This document shows positions 43,126 to 52,253 of a stretch of DNA of 64,000 bases, piece by piece (within the stretch, counting starts at the first letter, position 1; the number at the start of each line of letters is the position of its first letter). This stretch comes from Microlunatus sp964251895 (GTDB lineage Bacteria > Actinomycetota > Actinomycetes > Propionibacteriales > Propionibacteriaceae), in assembly GCA_964251895.1 (NCBI GenBank), contig CAXULL010000022.1, forward strand, positions 1 through 64,000, given 5' to 3'. Below the pieces are notes generated by a model, which had not been told where the DNA came from, ran no database searches, and worked only from the letters and a program-made list of their open reading frames with translations. Position numbers and translations under genes: made by a program.

Positions 43126-43917
43126 ATGGCCAAGCGTCCCGATCCCGGCGCGGAAGACCGCCGGCGCCAGGCCCGTGCGGCCCAGCAGGCGGCCCTCGCC
43201 CGCGCCAAGCGTCGCCGCACCCTCACCCAGCTGGCGATCGTGGGCGGCGTCGCCGTCGTGGTGATCGCCATCATCGCGACCGCCGTCGTCCTCGGCACCC
43301 GAGGTCGGAGCACGGCCGCCGCGGCCGGCGGTCCGGTGGCCACGGGCACCACCACCGTCGACGGGACCTCCGTCCCGTTCGCCATCGGCGGCGGCGGTGA
43401 CACCGCCGACGGCGTCCGCGTCGGCGCCGACACGGCCAAGGTCAAGATGGACCTCTGGGTCGACTACTCCTGCCCGCACTGCCAGGAGTTCGAGGCGACG
43501 AACAACGCCACGCTCACCGACCTGGTGGCCTCCGGCAAGCTCGCGGTGACCTACCACAACATCCAGATCGTCACCGACTACGGCACCGAGGCCGGCAGCG
43601 CCTCCGCCTGCCTGGCCGTGCACGACCCGAACGCCTGGCCGGCCTTCAACGCGGCGCTCTACGCCAACCACTCGGCCACGACGGACAGCTGGACGTCGAC
43701 CGACCTCACCCGCTTCGCCGCGGCCAACGGGGGTGGGGACGCGACCCAGAAGTGCATCGCCGACGGCACCTACAAGAGCTGGATCGCCGACAACACGGAG
43801 GCCTCCGCCAAGGCCGGTGTCACCGGGACGCCGACGATGTTCATCGACGGCAAGAAGACCGACACGCTGTCCGGTCAGGACCTGACCGACCGGGTGGACG
43901 CCCTCGCCAGTGCCTGA
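43126..43917 (+). CDS. Membrane-anchored DsbA-like thiol-disulfide protein
   Basis: A 263-residue type II membrane protein. A basic cytoplasmic N-terminus (about 1-32) precedes one membrane helix (about 34-57). The external thioredoxin-fold domain has the active site CPHC (Cys116, Cys119) in DYSCPHCQEF and the cis-Pro in TGTPTMFIDG; two more Cys (in SACLAV and TQKCIAD) could form a structural disulfide. It oxidises or isomerises disulfides in exported proteins. The VKOR gene overlaps its end by 8 nt, the classical actinobacterial DsbA-VKOR pair. Confidence 0.92.
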   Translation: MAKRPDPGAEDRRRQARAAQQAALARAKRRRTLTQLAIVGGVAVVVIAIIATAVVLGTRGRSTAAAAGGPVATGTTTVDGTSVPFAIGGGGDTADGVRVGADTAKVKMDLWVDYSCPHCQEFEATNNATLTDLVASGKLAVTYHNIQIVTDYGTEAGSASACLAVHDPNAWPAFNAALYANHSATTDSWTSTDLTRFAAANGGGDATQKCIADGTYKSWIADNTEASAKAGVTGTPTMFIDGKKTDTLSGQDLTDRVDALASA

Positions 43918-44590
43918 GGCCGAGGACCGCACGCTGGTCGCCGTCCCGCCCGCCGACGCCGGACCCGACCTCGACCCGGTTCCGGCGGGCACGTCGGACC
44001 CGGGTCGGCGTACGGGCCTGCTCATGGTCGTCGCCGGCGCCCTGGGGCTGCTCGCGGCGATGGTGCTGACCATCGACCGCTTCCGGCTGCTCGAGGACCC
44101 GTCGACGCAGCTGGCCTGCAACCTCAGCCCGTTCATCGCCTGCGGCCCGGTCATGAGGTCGGCGGCCGGGGCACTGTTCGGCTTCCCCAACCCGCTGCTC
44201 GGCATCATCGGCTTCTCGGTCGTGCTCACCACCGGGGTGCTGAGGTCGGCCGGGGTCGCGGTGCCGCGGTGGTACCACCGCGGCCTCCAGGTCGGCGTGC
44301 TGCTCGCCGCCGTCTTCATCACCTGGCTCCAGACGCAGAGCCTGTACGTCATCGGTGCGCTCTGCCTGTGGTGCATGCTCGTCTGGTCGGTCACCATCCC
44401 GCTGGTCGTGGTGGTCACGCTCGAGAACGCGGCCACCGGCCGGCTCGGCGCCGGCCTGCAGCGCCTCGGCGCCCGGCTCCGGCCGTACGCGGTCACCGCC
44501 GTGGCGGTCTGGTACCTCGCCGTCCTGGCGGCGATCGGCCTGCGGTTCTACCGCGAGTTCGCCCTGTTCTGGTTCGGCGTCGCGCTCTAG
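43910..44590 (+). CDS. Vitamin K epoxide reductase (VKOR) family protein
   Basis: A 226-residue integral membrane oxidoreductase that reoxidises DsbA using menaquinone. The quinone-proximal CxxC is Cys152/Cys155 (GALCLWCM), and the shuttle loop pair is Cys70/Cys78 (LACNLSPFIACGP). Five helices are visible, counting one after the CxxC core. It starts at GTG 43910 inside the preceding DsbA-like gene. menB, encoding a menaquinone biosynthesis enzyme, lies elsewhere in the window. Confidence 0.93.
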   Translation: MPEAEDRTLVAVPPADAGPDLDPVPAGTSDPGRRTGLLMVVAGALGLLAAMVLTIDRFRLLEDPSTQLACNLSPFIACGPVMRSAAGALFGFPNPLLGIIGFSVVLTTGVLRSAGVAVPRWYHRGLQVGVLLAAVFITWLQTQSLYVIGALCLWCMLVWSVTIPLVVVVTLENAATGRLGAGLQRLGARLRPYAVTAVAVWYLAVLAAIGLRFYREFALFWFGVAL

Positions 44591-44608
44591 CCGCGCCCAG
44601 GGCTCGTC

Positions 44609-44652
44609 GCGATGAGGATCCGACACCGTCTTCGGTGCCGGATCCTCGTCGC
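44609..44652 (+). terminator. Long hairpin after VKOR gene
   Basis: A 20-bp stem (44609-44628 with 44633-44652), one G-T wobble and one A-C mismatch, encloses a TCTT loop 19 bp after the VKOR stop. There is no T run, as is usual for actinobacterial hairpin terminators. It closes the copper/redox run. Confidence 0.65.
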
Positions 44653-44676
44653 TGTCCGTACCGCCGGTAAAACCTC

Positions 44677-44705
44677 TTGCTGGGCCCTCCGGACCTCGTT
44701 AGCGT
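44677..44705 (+). promoter_or_regulatory. Sigma-70-type promoter (TTGCTG - 17 - TAGCGT)
   Basis: TTGCTG (44677-44682) and TAGCGT (44700-44705) are separated by exactly 17 bp. Transcription would start near 44712, about 13 nt before a near-perfect ribosome site GAGGAGGTGA (44725-44734). It lies in the only long stretch without a clear gene (44591-45215). Confidence 0.55.
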
Positions 44706-44740
44706 CTGACTCGTTCCCGAGCCCGAGGAGGTGACCCTGG

Positions 44741-44818
44741 ATGCCGATGATCCCGCAGCACGTCGTACGCGCTGATCACCCGTCCCGGTCTTTCCTCGGC
44801 GCCTGCCGCCGAGACTGA
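44741..44818 (+). CDS. Putative 25-residue small protein or leader peptide
   Basis: ATG 44741 begins a 25-codon ORF 6 nt after GAGGAGGTGA, the best Shine-Dalgarno in the window, and just downstream of a well-spaced promoter. The peptide starts MPMIPQHVV and ends GACRRD; it has one Cys and several Arg and His. A GCGACC/GGTCGC hairpin (44855-44872) follows. No known family. The start signals are strong, so I think it is translated, as an independent small protein or as a leader controlling transcription toward the PEBP gene. Confidence 0.5.
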   Translation: MPMIPQHVVRADHPSRSFLGACRRD

Positions 44819-44969
44819 CGGCCCGCCCGCTCGCGGCCCCGCCCGCGAACGCACGCGACCCCTCGAGGTCGCCCACCACCCTCACGACCCGACCTGGCAC
44901 CGAACACCGCTGCCTGGTCCCGGGCCCGGTCCTGCGCGCCCTCGCGCGCCACCCCAGCAAGGAACCGTC

Positions 44970-45164
44970 ATGCACCAGCACGTCCCGCTCGCGAGCCTCG
45001 GCAGCCCCGGCCTGCCCGTCAGCTCGTACGACCAGCTCGGCTCCCGGAGCCGACCGAACCTCCCCTGGCCGCCGGAACCGCCGCCACGGCACGGACCCCG
45101 GCCACGCCGCGGTCTCCTGCGTCGGGTCGGCCGGACCGTCCGCCCCGCGGTCGGCACGTCCTGA
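44970..45164 (+). CDS. Possible 64-residue small protein
   Basis: ATG 44970 has AAGGAA 5 nt upstream and opens a 64-codon frame rich in Pro and Arg, starting MHQHVPLASLG. There is no domain and its composition is that of disordered GC-rich translation, so coding status is doubtful. It shares the 44591-45215 gene-poor stretch with the 25-residue ORF; apart from these, that stretch shows only the promoter and hairpins listed. Confidence 0.3.
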   Translation: MHQHVPLASLGSPGLPVSSYDQLGSRSRPNLPWPPEPPPRHGPRPRRGLLRRVGRTVRPAVGTS

Positions 45165-45215
45165 TCCGATGACGCACCCTGGGCGTGCTGATCTCCTCCA
45201 CGGAAGGCACGTCCC

Positions 45216-45779
45216 ATGCGCAACCCCCTCGGTGTCCTGCTCCGCCACGCACGGGCGGGGCAGGACACCCTCGCCTGGGCCCGACCGGACCTGCAGGCAC
45301 CCGAGAACCTGACCCTCACCAGCCCCGCGTTCGCCGACGGCGCGCCGCTCCCCGCGCGGTACCGGGCCCACCTCCTCGCGGCGGACGTGTCGCCCGCCCT
45401 GACATGGACGCCCCCTCCGCGCGGGACCGACGAGCTCGTCCTGGTCGTGCAGGACCCCGACGCCCCCAGGAAGCGGCCGGCGACCCACGCGCTCGCCGCC
45501 GGCCTCGACCCCGTGCTGCCCGGGCTGGCGGAGAACGCGCTCAGCCACCCCAGCCCGGTCCGCGGCCTCCGGCACGGCCGGGGCGCCCTCGGACGTCTCG
45601 GCTGGACCGGGCCGGCGCCGGTGCCGTCGCACGGGCCGCACGCGTACGTCTTCCAGCTCTTCGCCCTCGACCAGCGGCTGGACCTGCCCGAGGGCTTCGA
45701 CCTGGCGGACGCGCTCGACGCCATGGCCGGGCACGTGATCGGACGCGCCCGCCTCGAGGGGACGTACGAGATCCGCTAG
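45216..45779 (+). CDS. YbhB/YbcL-type PEBP (Raf-kinase-inhibitor-like) protein
   Basis: A 187-residue phosphatidylethanolamine-binding-protein-fold protein. Hallmarks are LTLTSPAFADGAPLPARY near 30, VSPALTWTPPPRGTDELVLVVQDPDAP with the ligand-site DPDAP, and the C-terminal SHGPHAYVFQLFALD and GTYEI. Bacterial members are cytosolic or periplasmic and of unclear function; ligand binding is assumed from the fold. No signal peptide. ATG 45216 has GGAAGG 8 nt upstream. It may belong to the transcript started at 44712. Confidence 0.88.
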   Translation: MRNPLGVLLRHARAGQDTLAWARPDLQAPENLTLTSPAFADGAPLPARYRAHLLAADVSPALTWTPPPRGTDELVLVVQDPDAPRKRPATHALAAGLDPVLPGLAENALSHPSPVRGLRHGRGALGRLGWTGPAPVPSHGPHAYVFQLFALDQRLDLPEGFDLADALDAMAGHVIGRARLEGTYEIR

Positions 45780-45791
45780 GGCGGACGCCCG

Positions 45792-47495
<1,704 letters not shown>

Positions 47496-47502
47496 GGTCC
47501 GA

Positions 47503-47508
47503 ATCGTA
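47503..47508 (-). promoter_or_regulatory. -10 hexamer TACGAT, leaderless promoter of HerA-like gene
   Basis: On the minus strand TACGAT lies 7 nt before ATG 47495 and sets that start. It is divergent from the -10 at 47544. Confidence 0.55.
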
Positions 47509-47543
47509 ACGATGTCCTCCGGGGGGTCCGGAGGATCGTTGAC

Positions 47544-47549
47544 TACGCT
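47544..47549 (+). promoter_or_regulatory. -10 hexamer TACGCT, leaderless promoter
   Basis: TACGCT is 6 nt before GTG 47556, the start of the small ParB/Srx-like protein gene. The divergent HerA-like promoter is about 36 bp away. Confidence 0.55.
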
Positions 47550-47555
47550 GACCGC

Positions 47556-47849
47556 GTGATTTTCAAGCGCGTCGGGGACGTACGGCCCTACCCCGACCAC
47601 AGCTACGTCCAGAAGCAGTGGGCGGCCATCGCGCCGCACCAGGTGCGCCTGGACCAGCTGGTGACCACCAAGCGCACGCTGGACCTCGAGGCGCTCCTCG
47701 AGGAGGACTCGACCTTCTACGGAGACCTGTTCGCCCACGTCGTGGCGTGGCGCGGGGAGTACTACCTCGAGGACGGTCTGCACCGGGCCCTGCGCGCCGC
47801 GCTGCAGCAGCGCCAGACGATGCACGCCCGCGTGCTGGAGCTCCGATGA
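47556..47849 (+). CDS. Conserved actinobacterial small protein, ParB/sulfiredoxin-like
   Basis: A 97-residue cytosolic protein belonging to a conserved actinobacterial group that is sometimes labelled VapB-type antitoxin. No toxin gene is adjacent. The pattern VRLDQLVTTKRTLDLEAL, then GEYYLEDGLHRALRAALQQ, recalls the ParB/Srx fold, in which a strand is followed by DG-HR and an alpha helix that bind nucleotide or phosphate. That link is my inference. GTG 47556 is 6 nt after its -10. The LytR_C protein gene follows. Confidence 0.7.
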   Translation: MIFKRVGDVRPYPDHSYVQKQWAAIAPHQVRLDQLVTTKRTLDLEALLEEDSTFYGDLFAHVVAWRGEYYLEDGLHRALRAALQQRQTMHARVLELR

Positions 47850-47893
47850 CCCCGCGGTCGTCGCGGATGGGCCGGGCGACCCGCTCCGCAGGC

Positions 47894-47899
47894 TAGGCT
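47894..47899 (+). promoter_or_regulatory. -10 hexamer TAGGCT
   Basis: TAGGCT is 7 nt before ATG 47907, the start of a 26-residue frame that ends on the TTG start of the LytR_C gene. Transcription from here would read both. Confidence 0.5.
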
Positions 47900-47906
47900 C
47901 GCGCGC

Positions 47907-47987
47907 ATGCATGGGAGGCGTCGGCCGCCCCGACGAGGTGCACCGAGGCACCGTCGTCGAGACACGGCAAGGAGCACGCTGCGTTGA
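47907..47987 (+). CDS. Possible leaderless 26-residue leader ORF of LytR_C gene
   Basis: ATG 47907 sits 7 nt after a -10 hexamer and opens a 26-codon, Arg-rich frame whose TGA overlaps the TTG start of the next gene (TTGA). The peptide is extremely basic (about 12 Arg) and matches no family. The overlap suggests translational coupling; it could equally be an untranslated leader containing the AAGGAG site. Confidence 0.35.
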   Translation: MHGRRRPPRRGAPRHRRRDTARSTLR

Positions 47988-48508
47988 TCGGACGGATCTT
48001 CCGGGTGGTCCGGACCCCGGTCACCCTGGTCATCCTGCTCGCGGCCCTGGTGTACGCCGCGTACTGGGGCTACACGAACGTGATCGCACCGGTGCCCCCG
48101 CCGCCGCCGTCACCGTGCGTGCAGCAGAGCCTGCCCAAGCGCCAGCTGGCGACCAAGCAGGTCTACGTGAAGGTGTTCAACGGCGGGAACAGCCGCGGCC
48201 TCGCCGCGAACGTCGGACGGGCGCTGCGCACCGCGGGCTTCAAGGTCACCGCCACCTCGAACACGATCGAGAAGATCGACGACACCGTCATCGTCGGCTC
48301 GGGCGAGCGTGACCCCGAGGTGCTGCTGGCGAAGAGCTTCTTCAAGAGCGCCACCGTCCGGGCCGACGGACGGGCCGACCACTCCGTCGACGTGCTCGTC
48401 GGCAACAAGTACGCCGGCTTCAACAAGAACGCGAAGAAGACCCTGTCGGTCAAGGCCGACAGCCTCTGCCTGCCGTCGGTCGAGACGGCGTCGGCCACGC
48501 CGGCCTGA
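47984..48508 (+). CDS. LytR C-terminal domain protein, membrane anchored
   Basis: A 174-residue protein with one N-terminal membrane helix (about 12-34), a Pro-rich stalk (about 36-44) and an external LytR_C domain: VYVKVFNGGNSRGLAANVGRALRTAGF near 60, the DDTVIVGSG strand, and VDVLVGNKYAGF. LytR_C domains are found fused to LytR-CpsA-Psr cell-wall ligases or alone, as here; the ligand is unknown. Cys near 44 and near 163 could pair. TTG start at 47984 with AAGGAG upstream. Confidence 0.83.
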   Translation: MIGRIFRVVRTPVTLVILLAALVYAAYWGYTNVIAPVPPPPPSPCVQQSLPKRQLATKQVYVKVFNGGNSRGLAANVGRALRTAGFKVTATSNTIEKIDDTVIVGSGERDPEVLLAKSFFKSATVRADGRADHSVDVLVGNKYAGFNKNAKKTLSVKADSLCLPSVETASATPA

Positions 48509-48517
48509 CCTCTCGGC

Positions 48518-50032
48518 TCAGGTCGAGGGCTCAGGTGGAAGCTGACGGCGCCACCGCGCCAGCCGGCCCGCGCGCGCGAGCTCGTGCAACCGGTCCTCCG
48601 CGACCTGCCGGGTGCTCGTCGGGGTCACGATGAGCAGCTCGTCGCCGACCTTGATCCGCTCCCCGGGCGCGGGGTTGAAGGGCGAGGCGCTGCGGATGAT
48701 CAGCGACACCACCGTGTTCGGCGGCAGCCGCAGCTCGCTCACCTCGATGCCAGCCAGCCGGGAGCCGACCGGGACCCGGACCTGCAGCAGGTCCGCGGCG
48801 ATCTGGTCCAGGGGTGCTGCCTCGACCTCGACGTCGCGGGCCACCTGCTCGTCGGTGATCCCGAGCCGACGGGCGAGGAACGGCAGCGTCGGCGCCTGCA
48901 GGCAGGTGAACACGACGACGAAGACCAGGACCACGTCGAAGAAGAAGAGGCCGTTCTCGATGCCGTCGGCCAGCGGGACGGTCGCGAGCACGATCGGCAC
49001 CGCCCCCCGCAGGCCGGCCCACGACAGGAAGACCTGCTCCCGGAGGCGGATCTTGAACCACCTCAGGCAGAGCCACACCGACAGCGGCCGGGCGACGAAG
49101 GTCAGGAACAGCCCGGCGGCCCCGCCCACCAGCGCCGCCTGGAGGGTCACCCGGCTCGGTGTCGCGAGCAGGCCGAGCATGACGAACAGCCCGATCTGCG
49201 CGATCCAGCCGATGCCCTCGACGAACGACCGGGTCGCGGCCCGGTGCGGCAGCTGCGCGTTGCCGAGCAGCACGGCGCACACGTAGACGGCGGCGAACCC
49301 GCTGGCGTGCACGCCCGCCGTGATCCCGTACGCGAGCACCGCCCAGCCCAGCGTGGTGAGCGGGTAGAGGCCGGAGGACGGCAGGGCCACGCGGCGCAGG
49401 AACTGCACCCCGAGCCAGCCCATGCCGGCACCGATCAGGAGCCCGCCGACGAGCTCGAGCACCGCCAGCACCGCGATGGTCGCCGGCCCGCCCTCGGCGC
49501 CGTGCCCGGCGGCGAGCCCGCTGGCGAGGGTGACCAGGAGGACGGTCGGGGCGTCGTTCAGCCCGGACTCGGCCTCGAGCATCCCGCGGAGCCGGTGCGG
49601 CACGGGGACGTGGCGCAGCACCGAGAACACGGCCGCGGCGTCCGTCGGCGAGGTCACGGCCCCGAGCAGCACGGCGACCCACAGGTCGAGTCCGAGGACG
49701 TAGTAGCCGAAGGCGGTCATCAGGGCGACGCTGATGACGATCCCGAGGGTGGCGAGCACGATCGCCGGCCCGACCACGGGCCTGATCTCGGCCCACTTCG
49801 TGGTGAGACCGCCCTCGGCCAGGATCAGGACCAGGGCGGCGAAGCCGATCGCGTGCGCCAGGTCCGCGTCGTCGAAGGCGATCCCGCCGATCCCGTCCTG
49901 GCCCAGCAGCATGCCCAGACCGAGGAACAGCAGCAGCGACGGGAGCCCGAAGCCGGAGCCCAGCCGCGCCGCCAGGATGGCGATGATCAGCACGACGGCA
50001 CCCACCAGGAGGATGACGTCGAGATCGATCAT
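48518..50032 (-). CDS. K+/H+ antiporter of the CPA1 family with RCK_C domain
   Basis: A 504-residue cation/proton antiporter. About twelve helices fill residues 5-390, with the ion-site region GAVTSPTDAAAVFSVL and the Asp pair ESGLNDAPTVLL; AEGGLTTKW is an early conserved loop. A TrkA_C/RCK_C regulatory domain (about 410-490) has LLQVRVPVGSRLAGIEVSEL and GERIKVGDELLIV, which usually binds a nucleotide ligand. This architecture is that of the CvrA/NhaP2 potassium/proton antiporters. ATG 50032 has GGGAGGA 8 nt upstream. Confidence 0.92.
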   Translation of the reverse strand: MIDLDVILLVGAVVLIIAILAARLGSGFGLPSLLLFLGLGMLLGQDGIGGIAFDDADLAHAIGFAALVLILAEGGLTTKWAEIRPVVGPAIVLATLGIVISVALMTAFGYYVLGLDLWVAVLLGAVTSPTDAAAVFSVLRHVPVPHRLRGMLEAESGLNDAPTVLLVTLASGLAAGHGAEGGPATIAVLAVLELVGGLLIGAGMGWLGVQFLRRVALPSSGLYPLTTLGWAVLAYGITAGVHASGFAAVYVCAVLLGNAQLPHRAATRSFVEGIGWIAQIGLFVMLGLLATPSRVTLQAALVGGAAGLFLTFVARPLSVWLCLRWFKIRLREQVFLSWAGLRGAVPIVLATVPLADGIENGLFFFDVVLVFVVVFTCLQAPTLPFLARRLGITDEQVARDVEVEAAPLDQIAADLLQVRVPVGSRLAGIEVSELRLPPNTVVSLIIRSASPFNPAPGERIKVGDELLIVTPTSTRQVAEDRLHELARAGRLARWRRQLPPEPST

Positions 50033-50169
50033 GGCCCCATCCTCCCGGACCCGGGCTACGGGCAGGAAACAGACGACACCGCAGCCGGTCCACCACGCCG
50101 TCGTGCGACGTGTCCGACACGGCAGCGCGACAGGCGCCGCCAATACCGCGATGAGGCCCTCGTCGGCTC

Positions 50170-50175
50170 TACCGT
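50170..50175 (+). promoter_or_regulatory. -10 hexamer TACCGT, leaderless promoter of a three-gene operon
   Basis: TACCGT is 6 nt before ATG 50182. The three genes that follow overlap by GTGA and ATGA, so this promoter would drive all of them. Confidence 0.6.
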
Positions 50176-50181
50176 GCGGTC

Positions 50182-51096
50182 ATGTCCGTGCGGACGGTGC
50201 CACGCCCGTACCCCTCGCTCGCCTTCCGGCGCCTGCGCGCCCTGACGATCCTGCTGGTCCTCGTCGCGCTCGTGAACATGGTCGTGCACCTGCTCGACCA
50301 CCCCGACGCCGCGCCCAGCACCGCCCCCGCACGCGCGGCCGCCGCAGCCCCGGCCCCGGCCCCGGCCCCGGCCCCGGTCGTACCGCCCGCGACGGTGGTC
50401 GCCGACGCGGTCAGCAGCTGGCACACGCGCGAGGACGGGCACCTGGCCGTCGTCGTGGCCGACCTGCAGACCGGCCGGACGACCGCGTACGGCGACACCG
50501 ACCACGCGTTCGCGACCGCGAGCGTCGTCAAGGTCGACATCCTCGCCACGCTGCTGCTGCAGCGCCAGGGCACCCTCAGCAGCGCGCAGCGCGAGGTGGC
50601 CGGCCGGATGATCCGCCAGAGCAGCAACGGGGCCGCCACCACGCTGTGGAAGGCGATCGGGCGGGAGAAGGGCCTGGCGGCGGCGAACGCGACGTTCGGG
50701 CTGACCGGCACGAAGGGCGGCACGCAGGGACGCTGGGGCGCCACGACCACGACCACGGCCGACCAGCTGCGGCTGCTGCAGGTGGTGTTCACCGACGACT
50801 CCCCGCTCAGCGCCGACGCCCGGGCGTACATGCGGTCGCTGATGGGCGGCGTGGCGACCGACCAGGACTGGGGCGTGACCGCCGCCGACTCCCGCGGCGA
50901 CACCCACGCGTACGTCAAGGACGGCTGGCTCCCCCGGACCGGCGGCTGGGTCGTGACCAGCGTCGGCAAGGTCGAGCACGAGGGGCACCCGCTGCTGGTC
51001 GCCGCGCTCTCCGACGGCGGCGGGACCGAGAAGAAGGGCATCTCGGCCGTCGAGCTGGTGGCCAAGAACGCCGCGAAGGACGTCACCGGCGGGTGA
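50182..51096 (+). CDS. Secreted or anchored serine hydrolase, class A beta-lactamase-like
   Basis: A 304-residue protein with an N-terminal membrane helix (about 20-40, uncleaved or signal anchor), an Ala/Pro linker (about 45-70) and an external penicilloyl-serine hydrolase domain. The SxxK motif is SVVK (in FATASVVKVDIL), the SxN motif is SSN (in RQSSNGAA), and VKDGW stands where KTG is expected. The class A general-base Glu (ExxLN) is not evident, so true beta-lactamase activity is doubtful; a peptidoglycan DD-peptidase-like or non-catalytic role is possible. Its stop overlaps the kinase gene (GTGA). Confidence 0.82.
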   Translation: MSVRTVPRPYPSLAFRRLRALTILLVLVALVNMVVHLLDHPDAAPSTAPARAAAAAPAPAPAPAPVVPPATVVADAVSSWHTREDGHLAVVVADLQTGRTTAYGDTDHAFATASVVKVDILATLLLQRQGTLSSAQREVAGRMIRQSSNGAATTLWKAIGREKGLAAANATFGLTGTKGGTQGRWGATTTTTADQLRLLQVVFTDDSPLSADARAYMRSLMGGVATDQDWGVTAADSRGDTHAYVKDGWLPRTGGWVVTSVGKVEHEGHPLLVAALSDGGGTEKKGISAVELVAKNAAKDVTGG

Positions 51097-52253
51097 GGCC
51101 GGCGGTGCTGGGCCTGGTGGCCGACGACCTCACCGGCGCCGGCGACGCGGCGGTGGGGTTCGCGGAGGCGGGGTGGACGGCCGTGCTCGCCCTCCGGCCC
51201 GACCGGTCGTCCTCGCGTGCGGGGGGCCCGACGGTGCTCGCCGTCAGCACCGGGTGCCGCGCGGCGCCCGACGACGAGGCCGGGGAGCGTACGGCTGCCG
51301 CGGTCGACGCGGTCCTGGCCGCCGGGGCCGAGCGCCTCTACCTGAAGATCGACTCGACCGTGCGGGGCTCGGTGGCGGGCCAGGTCGACGGTGCGCTCGC
51401 CGCCTGGTCGCGCGTCCACCCCGGCGCCCGGGCGGTGATCTGCCCGGCGTTCCCCGGGCAGCTGCGGACGGTGGTCGACGGGCACGTCCTCGTCGCCGGT
51501 GCCCCGCTCGCCGCGTCGGCCGCCGCCTCGGACCCGGTGACGCCCCGCGCGTCCGGCGACCTCACGCAGGTGTTCCCGGGTGCGGTGCGGCGGCGCGGCC
51601 ACGACCTGACCGGCCCGTCCGGGTCCCGGCTCCTGGTCGACGCGCACGGCGACCCTGACCTCGATCGACTCGCCCACGGTCTCGACGGCGCGGGTCCCGG
51701 GCTCGTCGTGGTGGGTTCCGGCGGCCTCGCCGCCGCCCTCGGACGCGTCTGGCCGCACCCACGACCGCCCTGGACGCGGCCGCCGGTCCGCGGCGGGGTC
51801 CTCGTCGCCGTCAGCTCGCTGCACCCCGTCACGGCCGGCCAGCTCGAGCAGCTCAGGGGCGGACCGCACGCGTCGGGCGTCGACGTGGTCACCACCACCA
51901 CGGGGTCGACCACCCCGGCCGCGGCCGCCGACGAGCTCGCCCTCCGGGTGGGCACCGCCCTGGCGGGGCGTCCCTACGCGGCGCTGGTCCTCGTGGGCGG
52001 CGACGGCGCGGCCGCGATCCTCACGGCCCTCGCCGCCGACAGCGTCGCGATCGACGGGGCGGTCGTCCTCGGCTGCCCGACCGGGCTCGTCTCCGGCGGC
52101 CGCGCCGACGGTCTCCGGGTGGTCACCAAGTCCGGCGGCTTCGGTGGCCCCACCGCCGTCCAGCAGATCATCCGTGCGCTCCGTGACAACCCGGGGCAGG
52201 CTCGTACGGACCACCACGCGACACCACCGCTCAACCCGGGAGAAGCCCCATGA
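51093..52253 (+). CDS. Four-carbon acid sugar kinase family protein (DUF1537, DtnK/OtnK-like)
   Basis: A 386-residue ATP-dependent kinase of the DtnK/OtnK (YgbK) family, which phosphorylates D-threonate, erythronate or related four-carbon acid sugars. The N-terminal domain has LVADDLTGAGDAAVGFAEAG and LYLKIDSTVRGSVAGQ; the C-terminal nucleotide-binding part has VGSGGLAAALG, LVGGDGAAAIL and VTKSGGFGGP. GTG 51093 overlaps the preceding stop and its own stop overlaps pdxA-like (ATGA). With the dehydrogenase it forms the usual kinase-dehydrogenase pair that converts an acid sugar to a dihydroxyacetone-phosphate-type product. Confidence 0.9.
   Translation: MRPAVLGLVADDLTGAGDAAVGFAEAGWTAVLALRPDRSSSRAGGPTVLAVSTGCRAAPDDEAGERTAAAVDAVLAAGAERLYLKIDSTVRGSVAGQVDGALAAWSRVHPGARAVICPAFPGQLRTVVDGHVLVAGAPLAASAAASDPVTPRASGDLTQVFPGAVRRRGHDLTGPSGSRLLVDAHGDPDLDRLAHGLDGAGPGLVVVGSGGLAAALGRVWPHPRPPWTRPPVRGGVLVAVSSLHPVTAGQLEQLRGGPHASGVDVVTTTTGSTTPAAAADELALRVGTALAGRPYAALVLVGGDGAAAILTALAADSVAIDGAVVLGCPTGLVSGGRADGLRVVTKSGGFGGPTAVQQIIRALRDNPGQARTDHHATPPLNPGEAP

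Noticed and set aside
47556..47849. VapB-type antitoxin of a toxin-antitoxin pair
   Set aside because: No PIN-domain or other toxin gene is adjacent and the sequence does not look like an AbrB or RHH antitoxin.
50182..51096. Functional class A beta-lactamase (resistance gene)
   Set aside because: SxxK and SxN are present but no clear ExxLN general base or KTG; it is embedded in a sugar-acid operon.
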